A stretch of 64,000 nucleotides of DNA from Clostridium sp. UBA699 (GCA_002298915.1 DBML01000008.1:1-64000), one strand, 5' to 3'. Positions 1-9,353 are shown, numbered from the stretch's first letter. Numbers and translations are program-made. Notes: generated from the letters alone by a model not told the origin.

Positions 1-30
1 TCACATTTTCAATCAACCTTTTTCGAAATA

Positions 31-1332
31 TTAACTTTTGTAGTACTCCGTAAAAGCCTTCACAATGCTGATGTAGTCTTCCACACCCGCGAGCTCACGT
101 ACTGAATGCATAGCCAGGACAGCCGTCCCCACATCCACGGATGGGATGTTCAGGATTGATGATGTCACCGGACCTATTGTGGACCCTCCGCGCTCGTCAG
201 ACCTGTTCACGAACTTCTGGACAGGTATCCCTGCCTTCCTGCAGATTCCTTCGAAAACAGCTCCCGAAACGGCATCTGATGTGTAGCTCTGGCTGGCGCT
301 TATCTTGATTATCGGGCCCTTGTTTATCACAGGCTTGATGACAGGGTCCGACTTCTCAGTGTAGTTAGGGTGAAGGGCATGACCAAGATCGCAGGAAATC
401 AGGAAAGAACCTGAAAGAGCCCTGAAGTAATCCTCGCGGCTCAGTCCCATGGCTATCGTTATCCTCTCCAGGACAGTCGCAAGCATCGAGGAATCCGCCC
501 CCTGCTTGGTGTTGTTGCCAACCTCTTCGTTGTCGAAGCACACCATCACCTTCGTAGCTTCCTGATCACCAGACTCTGTGAGCGCCTTGATGCCCGCATG
601 TACCATCATGAGGTCGTCAAGCCTGCCGGAGGATATGAATTCGTCGAACATCCCCATGACGCAGCCCTTCTCGTATTCATACAGGAAAAGGTCGAAATCC
701 AGGATTTTTTCCTGCGGCACATCGAGCTCCTCAGCGATTGCCCTGATGAAGCAGTTTCCTTCCTCCAGCTTTTCGCTTACGGTAGCAAGCAGCGGCAGCG
801 TGTGCTTCTGCCTGTTAAGCTCGATGCCTTTGTTGACGTCCCGGTTCATGTGGATTGCGAGGTTGGGGATTACAAGTATCGGCTTCCTGAAGTTAACCAG
901 ATACTCTTCGGGCTTAAGTACATCATCGCTTTCAACTGTTACCCTTCCTGCTGCGGACAGCGGCCTGTCCATCCATGTGTTCAGTATGGGCCCTCCGTAA
1001 ACCTCTGTGTTGAGCTTGACGTAGGCTCCCTCAGCCTTTATCTCGGGCGAGGGCTTTATCCTGAAGCCTGGAGAGTCCGTGTGTGCGCCGATGATCCTGA
1101 AGCCAGCCTCCCTGAGCTCTCCCTTTCCGGACACGAAGGCTGTTATGGCGGAGCCGTTCTTCACAGTGAAGTATTTCCCGCCCTTGACTATCTCCCAGCG
1201 TTCTCGGTCCCTGAGCTCGGAAAAGCCGTTTTCCTCCAGGATCTTCCTTATGCCTGACACCGCATGGAACGATGTCGGGCTTTCGTAAATGAAATCTATG
1301 AGTTCGTTTGCTGCCTTTATTTTCCTTTTCAT
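31..1332 (-). CDS. apeB: M18 family aspartyl/aminopeptidase
   Basis: A 433-residue zinc aminopeptidase that removes N-terminal residues from peptides in the cytoplasm. The M18 signature GAHTDSPG (about residue 82) supplies the first metal histidine, CFDNEEVGN holds the catalytic and metal glutamates, and a conserved histidine-rich DLGHALHPNY segment follows. Length is normal for the family. The ATG has a GGAGG site 5-6 bases upstream. It lies 68 bp after proB on the same strand, so it may be co-transcribed, or have its own promoter in that gap. In a peptide-fermenting anaerobe it would finish peptide breakdown. Substrate preference (Asp/Glu versus broad) cannot be read from sequence. Confidence 0.93.
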   Translation of the reverse strand: MKRKIKAANELIDFIYESPTSFHAVSGIRKILEENGFSELRDRERWEIVKGGKYFTVKNGSAITAFVSGKGELREAGFRIIGAHTDSPGFRIKPSPEIKAEGAYVKLNTEVYGGPILNTWMDRPLSAAGRVTVESDDVLKPEEYLVNFRKPILVIPNLAIHMNRDVNKGIELNRQKHTLPLLATVSEKLEEGNCFIRAIAEELDVPQEKILDFDLFLYEYEKGCVMGMFDEFISSGRLDDLMMVHAGIKALTESGDQEATKVMVCFDNEEVGNNTKQGADSSMLATVLERITIAMGLSREDYFRALSGSFLISCDLGHALHPNYTEKSDPVIKPVINKGPIIKISASQSYTSDAVSGAVFEGICRKAGIPVQKFVNRSDERGGSTIGPVTSSILNIPSVDVGTAVLAMHSVRELAGVEDYISIVKAFTEYYKS

Positions 1333-1400
1333 GTTTCCCTCCAGATAAACTCCTATTTGTTAAAACAAGTATATCACTTCAGGGTGAAATCCGAAACCTT

Positions 1401-2477
1401 CTATACGGCAACCCAGTTGTCCCTGTTTATAGCCTCCGAATGGTTTTTCCCGCCTTTCATTATCCTGGAGAGCTCCTCCCTTGAATAGTTCACAATCCCC
1501 TTGCCTATGCAGTCGTTTGTCCCCTGGATGAACACCTTTACCACGTCCCCCTTTTGGAAATCACCTTCCATTGCAACGATCCCCTTAGGCAGGAGGCTCT
1601 TGTCCCTCTGGGTAAGGGCTTCGGCGGCTCCCATGTCCACGTAGATGTTTCCCGTGGTGTTGGCATAGAATGCCATCCACTGGCGCTTCGTCTTGAGGCC
1701 TGTGTGCCTTGCCTTGAACATGGTGCCGCGGGCCGTCCCTTCCACAGCCTTCACCACGCTGTTCTCCTCCTTTGAGGAGCATATGAATACAGGAACACCC
1801 GAGCTTGTTGCCAGGGCCGCGCTCTTAAGCTTCGTGGTCATACCCCCTGTCCCCACCGCGCTTCCCGCACTTCCTGCGGCTTCATAGAGCTCGTCGGTGA
1901 TCACCTCCACCACGTCGATATGCCTGGCCTCCTTGTCCTTGCTAGGGTTTGCTGTGTAGAGCCCGTCGATATCCGTGAGCAGTATCAGGAGGTCGCTGTG
2001 AAGCAGTGCGGCAACCTGGGCCGATAGCGTGTCGTTGTCTCCCAGCTTGAGCTCCTCGATGGCAATGCTGTCGTTCTCGTTTATTATAGGTACAACTCCT
2101 CTGTTGATGAGCACCGACATGGCGTTGAAGATATTCTTGTACCGCCTCCTGTCGGAGAAATCTGCGCGGGTGAGGAGGAGCTGTCCGCAGGTAACACCGT
2201 GTTCAAGGAAGCACTTCGTGTACTCCTCCATCAGGAGCCCCTGCCCAACAGCAGCCGAGGCCTGCCTGTCAGCTACTCCTGTTGGCCTCTTTGAAAACCC
2301 AAGCCTCGTGAAGCCCGCCGCTATGGAACCCGACGAAACGAGCACAACGTTGTGCCCCTGCTCCTTAAGCCTGCAGAGCTGTGCGGTTATGTCCCTGATT
2401 TTTTCGCTGCTTATGCTGCCATCAGACTTTGTAAGCGAGCTTGTGCCGACCTTGACTACGATTAATTTTTTCTGCAT
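1401..2477 (-). CDS. proB: Glutamate 5-kinase
   Basis: Phosphorylates glutamate at the gamma-carboxyl group, the first step of proline synthesis. The N-terminal amino acid kinase fold starts KLIVVKVGTSSLT, with VSSGSIAAG, INENDSIA and the LTDIDGLYTANP substrate/ATP loop further on. The last ~95 residues form a PUA domain, as in full-length ProB. The frame can be read 19 codons further upstream, but that extension runs into the terminator of the T-box leader. The ATG at 2477 has a good AGGAGG site, giving 358 residues. No proA follows, although ProB and ProA are usually adjacent; the next gene is the M18 peptidase. Control by a proline T-box is supported by the leader just upstream. Confidence 0.95.
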   Translation of the reverse strand: MQKKLIVVKVGTSSLTKSDGSISSEKIRDITAQLCRLKEQGHNVVLVSSGSIAAGFTRLGFSKRPTGVADRQASAAVGQGLLMEEYTKCFLEHGVTCGQLLLTRADFSDRRRYKNIFNAMSVLINRGVVPIINENDSIAIEELKLGDNDTLSAQVAALLHSDLLILLTDIDGLYTANPSKDKEARHIDVVEVITDELYEAAGSAGSAVGTGGMTTKLKSAALATSSGVPVFICSSKEENSVVKAVEGTARGTMFKARHTGLKTKRQWMAFYANTTGNIYVDMGAAEALTQRDKSLLPKGIVAMEGDFQKGDVVKVFIQGTNDCIGKGIVNYSREELSRIMKGGKNHSEAINRDNWVAV

Positions 2478-2507
2478 TCTTTTTTCCTCCTCGATATTTT
2501 TGGAAAC

Positions 2508-2794
2508 AAAAAACCCCAAGCTGATATTATTCATATCAACTTAGGGCAAACTTTTCAATCTGCGGTACCACCTAAATTCAGGAGAAACTCCTGCTCTCTA
2601 CAGCACGAGGTGCGCGGGCACCTGATACTTTTTCCATGTAACGGCGGAATCCCGGCAAAGCCTACTCGATCTATCTTTCGGTTAGCGGCTCCAAGACTGG
2701 TTCAACATTTCTTCAACAAAGTTTCGCACCGACCAACTTTTCTCTGAATATCCAAAATGCCTACTATCTCTCTTCACAGCCTTTATGACTGATT
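2508..2794 (-). promoter_or_regulatory. T-box leader of proB, proline specifier CCA
   Basis: The leader has the conserved antiterminator motif AGGTGGTACCGCAG (2560-2573), then a rho-independent terminator (stem 2514-2546, U-run 2508-2513) just before the proB ribosome binding site. In the specifier loop the pattern GAA-CCA-N6-GAG places CCA (2698-2700) as the specifier, a proline codon, matching proline synthesis downstream. Uncharged tRNA-Pro would be expected to stabilise the antiterminator and switch proB on. Confidence 0.93.
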
Positions 2795-2800
2795 TGGTTT

Positions 2801-2829
2801 ATTCTATCATTTGCATACTCAAAAGTCAA
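2801..2829 (-). promoter_or_regulatory. Sigma-70 type promoter for the proB T-box transcript
   Basis: A -35 element TTGACT (2824-2829) and a -10 element TAGAAT (2801-2806) are separated by 17 bp. They sit directly upstream of the T-box leader, with a predicted start near 2794. Confidence 0.7.
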
Positions 2830-2872
2830 CATATCAATTTTAACCACTTCTGCGCTCGGCTCTTAAAGCGGA

Positions 2873-2896
2873 AAAGGATGCCGAAAGGGCATCCTT
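2873..2896 (-). terminator. Terminator downstream of the rhodanese gene
   Basis: A 9-bp perfect stem AAGGATGCC/GGCATCCTT with a 5-base loop lies 11 bp after the rhodanese stop codon. The trailing T-tract on the minus strand is short. Confidence 0.65.
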
Positions 2897-2906
2897 AAAG
2901 TTTTGA

Positions 2907-3443
2907 CTATTTTACAGCTTCGTAGCCTGCATCTTTCCATGCTACGATTCCGCCTGCGTATCTGTACACATTAGTGTAGCCTTCCTGCACAGCCATTGCA
3001 GCTCCTACGTCGCTTCTTCCGCATGCAGTAAATCCACAGTAGATGACAACTGTAGCACTCTTGTCTGCAGGGAGCAGCTTAAGGAAAGCAGCCTTCTGCT
3101 CAGCAGTTACGCCTTCAGCCTGAGTCTTTGGAAGCTCAGCGTTAACGGCGCCTTTGATGTGCCCGTCAGCGAAGCTTGAAGCCGGCATTGTGTCGATTAT
3201 GACCATCTGCTTGCCGCTGTCAACCCAGGATTTGAGATCTGCTGTTGAAACCAGGTTGTAGCCGCCTGCCTTTGTTGCGTTTACAAGCTTGATAGCAGCA
3301 GTTTCTATGCTGACTTCGTTTCCGTCAACCGCAGTTCCAACAGTCTTTGCTGGTGTAGTTGAAGTGCTTGTGTTCGATGAGCAGCCTGCAAATACAGCCA
3401 CTGACATTGCCAGTGTTAAAAGTAGAATTAGTGCCTTTTTCAT
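2907..3443 (-). CDS. Rhodanese-domain lipoprotein
   Basis: A 178-residue exported lipoprotein: hydrophobic signal peptide with lipobox VFAGC (lipidated Cys21), a Ser/Thr-rich linker, then one rhodanese domain (about 60-178). The conserved features are VIIDTMPASSFADGHIKGAVN and the active-site loop YCGFTACGRS, with two cysteines (136 and 141) instead of the usual single one and a longer loop than classical CX4R rhodaneses. The end, YAGGIVAWKDAGY, is typical of this branch. It is probably anchored on the outer face of the membrane and handles sulfane sulfur or redox chemistry; the substrate is unknown. It appears to be a single-gene unit with its own RBS (GGGAGGAA) and terminator. Confidence 0.88.
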   Translation of the reverse strand: MKKALILLLTLAMSVAVFAGCSSNTSTSTTPAKTVGTAVDGNEVSIETAAIKLVNATKAGGYNLVSTADLKSWVDSGKQMVIIDTMPASSFADGHIKGAVNAELPKTQAEGVTAEQKAAFLKLLPADKSATVVIYCGFTACGRSDVGAAMAVQEGYTNVYRYAGGIVAWKDAGYEAVK

Positions 3444-3584
3444 TTGTATAGTTCCTCCCTTGTGTTGTTTGATATAACCACCAAGATGATGTTAACACAA
3501 TTTTCGGAACCAATCTCGCTGTATTGCAAAACAGAATAGGCCGACTTTCGGCTATAGCTTTAGCTTATGAAAACATGGCGCTTT

Positions 3585-4463
3585 TTACAATATCATAGTG
3601 CCGACGCCTTCGTTCGAGAATATCTCGAGCAGTATCGAGTGGTCGATCCTTCCGTCTATGATGTGTGTCCGCCTTACGCCGCCCTTGAGGGCCTCCCTGC
3701 AGCAGTCCACTTTCGGTATCATACCTCCGGAGATCACCTTCTTTTCTATCAGCCCGTCTATGTCCTCAACTCTCAGCTCTGAGATGAGGGAGCTTTCGTC
3801 CTTTGGATCCCTCAGGACTCCAGGGACATCTGTCACGAGTATGAACTTCTCTGCCTTCAGCTTCACGCTTATCTTGGCCGCAGCGAGGTCCGCGTTTATG
3901 TTGTAAACCTTGCCGTCCTCCTGCCCCAGCGCGATGGTGGATATGACCGGGATGTATCCACCTGCTAGGCAGTGGCTTATTATGTTGTCGTTGACTTCCG
4001 TGATCTCGCCCACGAAGCCGATGTCCTGCCCGTCCTTTGTCAGCATCTTCCTGGCCTTGAGGAGGTCTGCGTCTATGCCGCAGAGGCCCACAGCCTGGCC
4101 TCCGTTCTTGTCTATGAGAGAAACTATGTCCTTGTTCACCTTGCCTGCAAGGACCATCTGAACCACGTCTATCGTCTCCTCGTCAGTGACCCTGAGCCCG
4201 TTCACGAACTCGCTCTTCTTGCCTATCTTCCTGAGGAATTCGTTTATCTCAGGCCCGCCGCCGTGGACAACCACGACCTTTATGCCGACGCAGTTCATCA
4301 GTATTATGTCCCTAATCACTGAATCCTTAAGCTTCTCGCTTACCATTGCGTTGCCGCCGTATTTTATTACGATTGTTTTGCCGTTGTACTGCTGTATATA
4401 AGGCAGCGCCTGGCTTAGGACGCTAGCCTTCTGGTAGCTTAAACTCAATTCACTGTTGAACAT
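3585..4463 (-). CDS. argB: Acetylglutamate kinase
   Basis: Phosphorylates N-acetyl-L-glutamate, the second step of arginine synthesis. The amino acid kinase fold shows KYGGNAM near residue 33 (ATP phosphate binding), VVHGGGPEIN (acetylglutamate binding), FVGEITEVN, LVTDVPGVL and a C-terminal GGMIPKVDCC segment. With the ATG at 4463 (GGAGG seven to eight bases upstream) the protein is 292 residues, normal for the family. The frame is open further upstream, but that part lies inside the helD 3' end. The start is one base past the helD stop, so translation is probably coupled. No other arginine gene is in the window; the upstream M20 amidohydrolase could supply a related deacylase step, but this is speculation. 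Confidence 0.95.
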   Translation of the reverse strand: MFNSELSLSYQKASVLSQALPYIQQYNGKTIVIKYGGNAMVSEKLKDSVIRDIILMNCVGIKVVVVHGGGPEINEFLRKIGKKSEFVNGLRVTDEETIDVVQMVLAGKVNKDIVSLIDKNGGQAVGLCGIDADLLKARKMLTKDGQDIGFVGEITEVNDNIISHCLAGGYIPVISTIALGQEDGKVYNINADLAAAKISVKLKAEKFILVTDVPGVLRDPKDESSLISELRVEDIDGLIEKKVISGGMIPKVDCCREALKGGVRRTHIIDGRIDHSILLEIFSNEGVGTMIL

Positions 4464-4464
4464 A

Positions 4465-6573
4465 TCAAATTCCTCCCTCAGGTATGCTGTACCAGCACAT
4501 CTCATGGAGAGCCCTGGTAGCCATAACGTATTTCATCTTATCATCATCTTTCTCTGTCGCTATGCAGATGGTGCAGTCAAACTCCATGCCCTTCGCAAAG
4601 TAGGCAGGTATAGCAACCGTTCCACCTTTGTAGATCATTTCCTCGCTGTCAAAGATTACAACCTTCAGCTTTTCCCTGATCCTTTTGCCGATAGCTCTTG
4701 CCTCGGCGGTGTTCCTGCATATGACGGCGATGCTTTCATATCCCTTTTCCTCGTATTCCGATATCTTTTCCGCTGCTTCCCTTGCCAGAACTTCAGCATC
4801 GTTGAAATGCTTCTCCTCTACAGCGGCGCCCTCCCTCACAACCGGGATTATCGCCTCATCTCCGAGGAACCGGTTTGAAAATTCCATGATCTGCTTTGTT
4901 GACCTGTAGCTTGTGCGCAGCCTGAAGCTTTCTATTTCGGTGCCTTCCAGGATTCCGCCAAGGTCGGTCATGGCAGCTTCGGCCGCAGCAGGCATGAGCC
5001 TCTGGTTTGAATCTCCTACTATCGTGAAGGACCTGCAGCCCGTGAGCTCCTGAAGCACCCTGAACTGCAGCGCAGAAAAGTCCTGGGCTTCGTCCACCAC
5101 TATGTGCTTTATCTCGCCCTTGACCTTCAGCCCATCGAGCTTAAGGGAAAGGTAGAGCAGCGGCGCCAGGTCATGGAAGGTCAGCTCAGAGCCTGAATTG
5201 AACTTCCTGTAGATATCGAGAATGTCGGGGCTGTCAAGCCAGCTGAGGCTCTTCTTTGCGCCTGCGGCTTCCCTGACGACCTCCCTGATGCTGTTTCTCC
5301 TTATGAATTCCAAGTTGTTCCCTTCTATTTCGAGCTCCGCTTCGCTCAGCGAGTCCAGCTTTTCCCTGTGCTTCTTCTGTATTTCGTTTACAAGCCTCCA
5401 GCTTTCATCCTTGATCCTTGAGAAAATTATTCTCCTGATCTTCCTGCTCCTTCTGAAAAGAGGCATGCTCCTGAAATGGCCTCTGAACATTTCGCCCGTT
5501 TCTTGGGCTGGAACGATTACGCTTCCGAAGAACATCACGTCCCTGATGCTGAAACAGCTGTTTTCAAGATCTGCTGCGAGCCCGTCAAGCTCCTCGACGT
5601 ATTCCTCCGATTCCTTTCTCCTGCACTCCTCGATGTATCCAACCTCCCCGTTAGCGATCCTCTCCATTGAATCCTGGTAGGATGCGATCCCCGGGTTGTT
5701 CATCAAGCCTGAGGCGAATTCCCTGAAGGTCGCCTGCCTTATGCCGGTCTCTCCAAGGCTCGGGAGCACCGTCGATATATAGTCCATGAAGATGTTGTTG
5801 GGCCCTATGATGAGCACCTTGTCCTGGAGAACGTCCCTGAAGTTGTACAGCAGGTACGCCACCCTGTGGAGGGCTATCGTCGTCTTTCCGCTGCCTGCAA
5901 CCCCATCCACAACTATCGTCTTTCTCCTGTCATACCTTATGAGCCTGTCCTGCTCGGCCTGTATTGACATTATGATGTCCCTTAGCTTTTCTCCTGCTTT
6001 CTTGGACAGGACCAGCTGCAGGATTTCGTCGGTTATCTCCGAGGTGGAATCGAACAAGCCCTCAAGCCTGCCCTTCCTGATTATGAACTGCCTCTTCTGA
6101 AGGACGTCCATCCTGACCTCCCCGACCGGAGCCCTGTAGCTCAGCTCCCCGAGCTTCCCGGCATAGTACAGAGAAGCTATCGGGGCTCTCCAGTCAACGA
6201 TCACAGGCTCGAGGTCGTTCTCCCTGTTGAGCCCGAACCTTCCTATGTAGAACTGCTCGGTCCCGGGTTCGCCGGGCTCTCTGCAGACTATCTTTGCAAA
6301 GTAAGGGGCCTCCCTAAGCACGTTAAGCTCCCTGAGCTTTCTGTCTATCATTCCGAAGGCCTCTTCGCTGATGTACCTTTCATGGTCGAAGTACTCGGCT
6401 ATCTTGTCCTCGTCGTCCTTGAACTCCTCGACGGCCTCTCTCCTGTACTTGACGATGTGCTCAGCGATGGACTTCCTTTTTACAATGCAATTTATCGTCT
6501 CTTCCTTTATGATGTTCAGTACCTGCTCAAGCTTATCCTTCTCCCTGCTGAGTTCGGTTTCGTAATTCTCCAT
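4465..6573 (-). CDS. helD: HelD-like UvrD/Rep superfamily helicase
   Basis: A 702-residue superfamily 1 ATPase. The charged N-terminal coiled region (about 1-60) and the segment before the ATPase core resemble HelD, the RNA polymerase-recycling factor of Firmicutes, rather than UvrD itself. Walker A is GVAGSGKT (224-231), Walker B VVDEAQDFS, motif III GDSNQRLM, and a C-terminal helicase lobe has VAIPAYFAKGMEFD. HelD proteins bind stalled RNA polymerase and use ATP to release DNA and RNA. The ATG at 6573 overlaps the TGA of the upstream gene and has GGAGG seven bases away; a TTG three bases earlier is an alternative. Sitting between a peptidase-like gene and argB is unusual and suggests operon hitchhiking. 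Confidence 0.88.
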   Translation of the reverse strand: MENYETELSREKDKLEQVLNIIKEETINCIVKRKSIAEHIVKYRREAVEEFKDDEDKIAEYFDHERYISEEAFGMIDRKLRELNVLREAPYFAKIVCREPGEPGTEQFYIGRFGLNRENDLEPVIVDWRAPIASLYYAGKLGELSYRAPVGEVRMDVLQKRQFIIRKGRLEGLFDSTSEITDEILQLVLSKKAGEKLRDIIMSIQAEQDRLIRYDRRKTIVVDGVAGSGKTTIALHRVAYLLYNFRDVLQDKVLIIGPNNIFMDYISTVLPSLGETGIRQATFREFASGLMNNPGIASYQDSMERIANGEVGYIEECRRKESEEYVEELDGLAADLENSCFSIRDVMFFGSVIVPAQETGEMFRGHFRSMPLFRRSRKIRRIIFSRIKDESWRLVNEIQKKHREKLDSLSEAELEIEGNNLEFIRRNSIREVVREAAGAKKSLSWLDSPDILDIYRKFNSGSELTFHDLAPLLYLSLKLDGLKVKGEIKHIVVDEAQDFSALQFRVLQELTGCRSFTIVGDSNQRLMPAAAEAAMTDLGGILEGTEIESFRLRTSYRSTKQIMEFSNRFLGDEAIIPVVREGAAVEEKHFNDAEVLAREAAEKISEYEEKGYESIAVICRNTAEARAIGKRIREKLKVVIFDSEEMIYKGGTVAIPAYFAKGMEFDCTICIATEKDDDKMKYVMATRALHEMCWYSIPEGGI

Positions 6574-7769
6574 CAATCTTCCTCCTGGGAATTTAAAAAT
6601 AGGACCGCGATCTCGGACAGCACTGCTGCCGTCTTAGGTATTATCTCCTCGTCGACGTCGAATTCAGGGCTGTGCAGCGGGTTGACTATCCCCTTTTCCG
6701 CATTCCTGTTTCCAACGAATATATAGGTTCCTGGAACATGCTCCTCGAAGCTTGAGAAGTCCTCCCCTATCATCGTTGGCTTTTCAACAATCTGCACGTT
6801 TTTGCGTCCGAGTATCCTGGCTGCAGCAACCGTAGCCAGTGAAGTGATTTCAGGGTCGTTTATGACCGGCGGATGGTAAGGGATGAAGGTGAACTCGTAG
6901 TTTGCCCCGTTTGCCTCGGTTATTCCCTTGAGTATGCCCTCCATAATATCCGGTATCTTCTTCCTCGTAGCGTAGGACAGCGTCCTTATGGTACCTTCCA
7001 TGTACGCATTGTCTGGGATGATGTTGTGGGAGGTTCCCGCGTTGAATTTCCCTATGGTGATGACAGCTGGCTCCAGAGGGTCGATGCTCCTGCTTATTAT
7101 TGTCTGGAACGCCATGTAGACCTCGCAAGCCACGGCAATAGGGTCGATGCACTTGTTCGGCTGAGCGCCGTGTCCTCCCCTCCCCAGGATCGTTATCTTG
7201 AAGTTGTCGCTTGCAGCCATGAGGGCTCCAGGCTTAACGCCTATCTTGCCCGAATCCAGTCCCGGCCAGTTGTGCGCTCCCACGACGGCGTCGACCGCAG
7301 GGTTCTCCAGGACCCCGCTGTGGATGGTCATCTCTGCCCCGCCCTCCTTCTCCTCCGCTGGCTGGAAAAGGAATTTCACGGTTCCGTTAAGCTCGTCCCT
7401 GAGCCCTGAAAGAATCATCGCTGCCCCGAGAAGCCACGCAACATGCGCATCGTGTCCGCAGGCATGCATGAACTCCGGGTACACGGATTTGTACACCGCA
7501 TCAGTGTTCTCGTGGATCCTGAGGCAGTCCATGTCCGCCCTCAGGAGTATGGTCCTGCCGGGTTTGCCGCCTTCCATTATCCCGAGCACCCCCGTGACGC
7601 CTATTTGCTTTTTCACCTCTATGCCGCATTCCTCAAGGACCTTGGCAACTATTTCGGCAGTCCTGACCTCGTGAAGCCCTATCTCAGGGTGCTGGTGGAC
7701 ATCCCTTCTGATTTCTATGAGCCTATCCTTTATTTGCTTTGACTTTTCCAATATATAGCTCTCAAACAT
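6573..7769 (-). CDS. M20D family amidohydrolase (N-acyl-amino acid hydrolase type)
   Basis: A 398-residue metal-dependent amidohydrolase of the HipO/IAA-amino acid hydrolase branch. Visible family marks are LLRADMDCLRI (metal Asp), MHACGHDAHVAWLLGAA (metal His), FQPAEEKEGGAEMTI (catalytic Glu) and MIGEDFSSF near the C terminus. A dimerisation domain sits around 180-295. It would cleave an N-acyl or aryl group from an amino acid in the cytoplasm. It is the first gene of a tight three-gene unit with helD and argB. Because argB is in the same unit, an N-acetylated amino acid is a reasonable substrate guess, but hippurate-like substrates fit the family equally well. Confidence 0.88.
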   Translation of the reverse strand: MFESYILEKSKQIKDRLIEIRRDVHQHPEIGLHEVRTAEIVAKVLEECGIEVKKQIGVTGVLGIMEGGKPGRTILLRADMDCLRIHENTDAVYKSVYPEFMHACGHDAHVAWLLGAAMILSGLRDELNGTVKFLFQPAEEKEGGAEMTIHSGVLENPAVDAVVGAHNWPGLDSGKIGVKPGALMAASDNFKITILGRGGHGAQPNKCIDPIAVACEVYMAFQTIISRSIDPLEPAVITIGKFNAGTSHNIIPDNAYMEGTIRTLSYATRKKIPDIMEGILKGITEANGANYEFTFIPYHPPVINDPEITSLATVAAARILGRKNVQIVEKPTMIGEDFSSFEEHVPGTYIFVGNRNAEKGIVNPLHSPEFDVDEEIIPKTAAVLSEIAVLFLNSQEED

Positions 7770-7830
7770 TGCAATACTCCATCCGAAATTTAACTTTTAT
7801 ATTATACACTAAATATACCACATTTATCAC

Positions 7831-7866
7831 AAAAAAATCATAGGGAATGAATAAAAATTCATTCCC
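7831..7866 (-). terminator. Terminator downstream of proS
   Basis: A perfect 10-bp stem GGGAATGAAT/ATTCATTCCC with a 4-base loop (7843-7866), followed on the minus strand by a T-run at 7831-7837, 20 bp after the proS stop codon. Confidence 0.85.
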
Positions 7867-7885
7867 AAAAGATAGCTGTTTTCTA

Positions 7886-9322
7886 TTAGTATGCTCTTCC
7901 CCAGTACACGACTTCCTTGGCTGGCTTTCCGCAGCATACGCAGGTTTCTGCAATCCTTTCCTGTTCGAAAGGTATGCATCTTGAGCTTGCGCCCGTTTCT
8001 TCCTTAATCTTTTCTTCGCAGGCAGTGTCTCCGCACCACATAGCCCTTACGAAGCCTGTCTTGTTGTCCAGGACATCCTTGATCTCGATCAGAGACCTGC
8101 AGTCTGTTGTCCTCTCTTCAACATGCTTCTTCGCTGCGCTGAGCATGGAGTTGTGGATGTCGTCGAGAACTTCCTGCATCTTTGCTTCTATCTCGTCCAG
8201 GGAAACAACTATCTTCTCCCTTGTATCCCTTCTCACGAGAACGGCCTGGTTGTTTTCGATTTCCTTTGGTCCCAGCTCTACTCGGAGCGGAACGCCCTTC
8301 ATCTCGTATTCGTTGAACTTCCAGCCAGGCATCTTGTCCGAATCGTCTATCTTTACCCTGAAGCACTTCTTGAGCCTGTCCTTTAGGGCCCTTGCGTTGT
8401 CAAGGACGCCTTCCTTATGCTGTGCAACAGGGATAACGACAGCCTGGATCGGAGCTATTCTTGGAGGAAGCTTAAGTCCGCTGTCGTCTCCGTGAACCAT
8501 TATTATCGCTCCGATAAGCCTTGTTGTTACAGCCCATGTTGTGTAGTGAGGGTGCTGAAGCTTTCCGTTCCTGTCGAGGAAAGTGATGTCGAAAGCTTCA
8601 GAGAAGTTCGTTCCCAGGTAGTGGGATGTTCCCGCCTGCAGGGCTTTTCCGTCATGCATGAGGCTTTCTATTGTGTACGTATCGTCCGCTCCCGCGAACT
8701 TTTCTTTTTCTGTCTTCTTTCCCATAACGACAGGCATTGCGAGCATGTTCTCGCAGAGATCCTTGTACATGTTGAGGATCATGAGCGTGTGGCCTTCAGC
8801 CTCCTGCTTTGTCTCGTGGATAGTGTGCCCTTCATGCCAGAAGAACTCTGTTGTCCTGAGGAACGGCCTTGTAGTCTTCTCCCATCTTACAACCGAGCAC
8901 CACTGGTAGTAGAGCTTTGGAAGGTCCTTGTAGGACTGTACTATCTTTGCGAAGTGCTCGCAGAAAAGCGTCTCGGATGTAGGCCTGACTACCAGCCTCT
9001 CCTCAAGCTCCTCGTCTCCTCCGTGGGTTACCCAGGCAACCTCCGGCGCAAAGCCCTCGACGTGGTCCTTTTCCTTCTGGAGAAGGCTTTCAGGTATGAA
9101 CAGAGGCATTGCCACGCTTTCGTGGTCGGTCTCCTTGAACTTGGCATCCAGGTGCCTCTGGATGTTCTCCCATATAGCGTTTCCATACGGACGGATGATC
9201 ATGCAGCCCCTGACGCTTGAGTAGTCAGCGAGCTCCGCTTTTTTAACTATGTCTGTGTACCACTGTGCAAAGTCTACGTCCATTGGCGTGATTTCTTGAA
9301 CAAATTTTTTAGCTTTTTCCAT
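7886..9322 (-). CDS. proS: Prolyl-tRNA synthetase (short, archaeal/eukaryote-type)
   Basis: Charges tRNA-Pro with proline. This is the 478-residue form without the editing insertion, with class II motif 2 around RTTEFFWHEGHTIH, motif 3 in the GLKLPPRIAP region, and an anticodon-binding domain followed by a C-terminal zinc-binding-like domain with paired cysteines (CVCCGKPAKEVVYWGRAY). Because this form lacks the INS editing domain, Ala- or Cys-mischarged tRNA-Pro must be cleared in trans; the YbaK-type deacylase at 36962-37441 is a candidate partner. The gene has its own T-box leader with a proline specifier, an AGGAAAATATT-type RBS and its own terminator. Confidence 0.96.
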   Translation of the reverse strand: MEKAKKFVQEITPMDVDFAQWYTDIVKKAELADYSSVRGCMIIRPYGNAIWENIQRHLDAKFKETDHESVAMPLFIPESLLQKEKDHVEGFAPEVAWVTHGGDEELEERLVVRPTSETLFCEHFAKIVQSYKDLPKLYYQWCSVVRWEKTTRPFLRTTEFFWHEGHTIHETKQEAEGHTLMILNMYKDLCENMLAMPVVMGKKTEKEKFAGADDTYTIESLMHDGKALQAGTSHYLGTNFSEAFDITFLDRNGKLQHPHYTTWAVTTRLIGAIIMVHGDDSGLKLPPRIAPIQAVVIPVAQHKEGVLDNARALKDRLKKCFRVKIDDSDKMPGWKFNEYEMKGVPLRVELGPKEIENNQAVLVRRDTREKIVVSLDEIEAKMQEVLDDIHNSMLSAAKKHVEERTTDCRSLIEIKDVLDNKTGFVRAMWCGDTACEEKIKEETGASSRCIPFEQERIAETCVCCGKPAKEVVYWGRAY

Positions 9323-9353
9323 GAATATTTTCCTCCCGTTTATAATTTAAAAT

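Noticed and set aside
598..1257. A 219-codon plus-strand frame opposite the M18 peptidase
   Set aside because: No RBS, no recognisable family, and it lies antisense to a clear peptidase gene; a shadow of high-GC third positions.
3540..3552. Short GCCGA/TCGGC hairpin after argB as a terminator
   Set aside because: Only a 5-bp stem with an interrupted T tail; not convincing.
8417..9220. A 267-codon plus-strand frame opposite proS
   Set aside because: Antisense to a strongly supported gene, cysteine- and histidine-rich shadow composition, no RBS.
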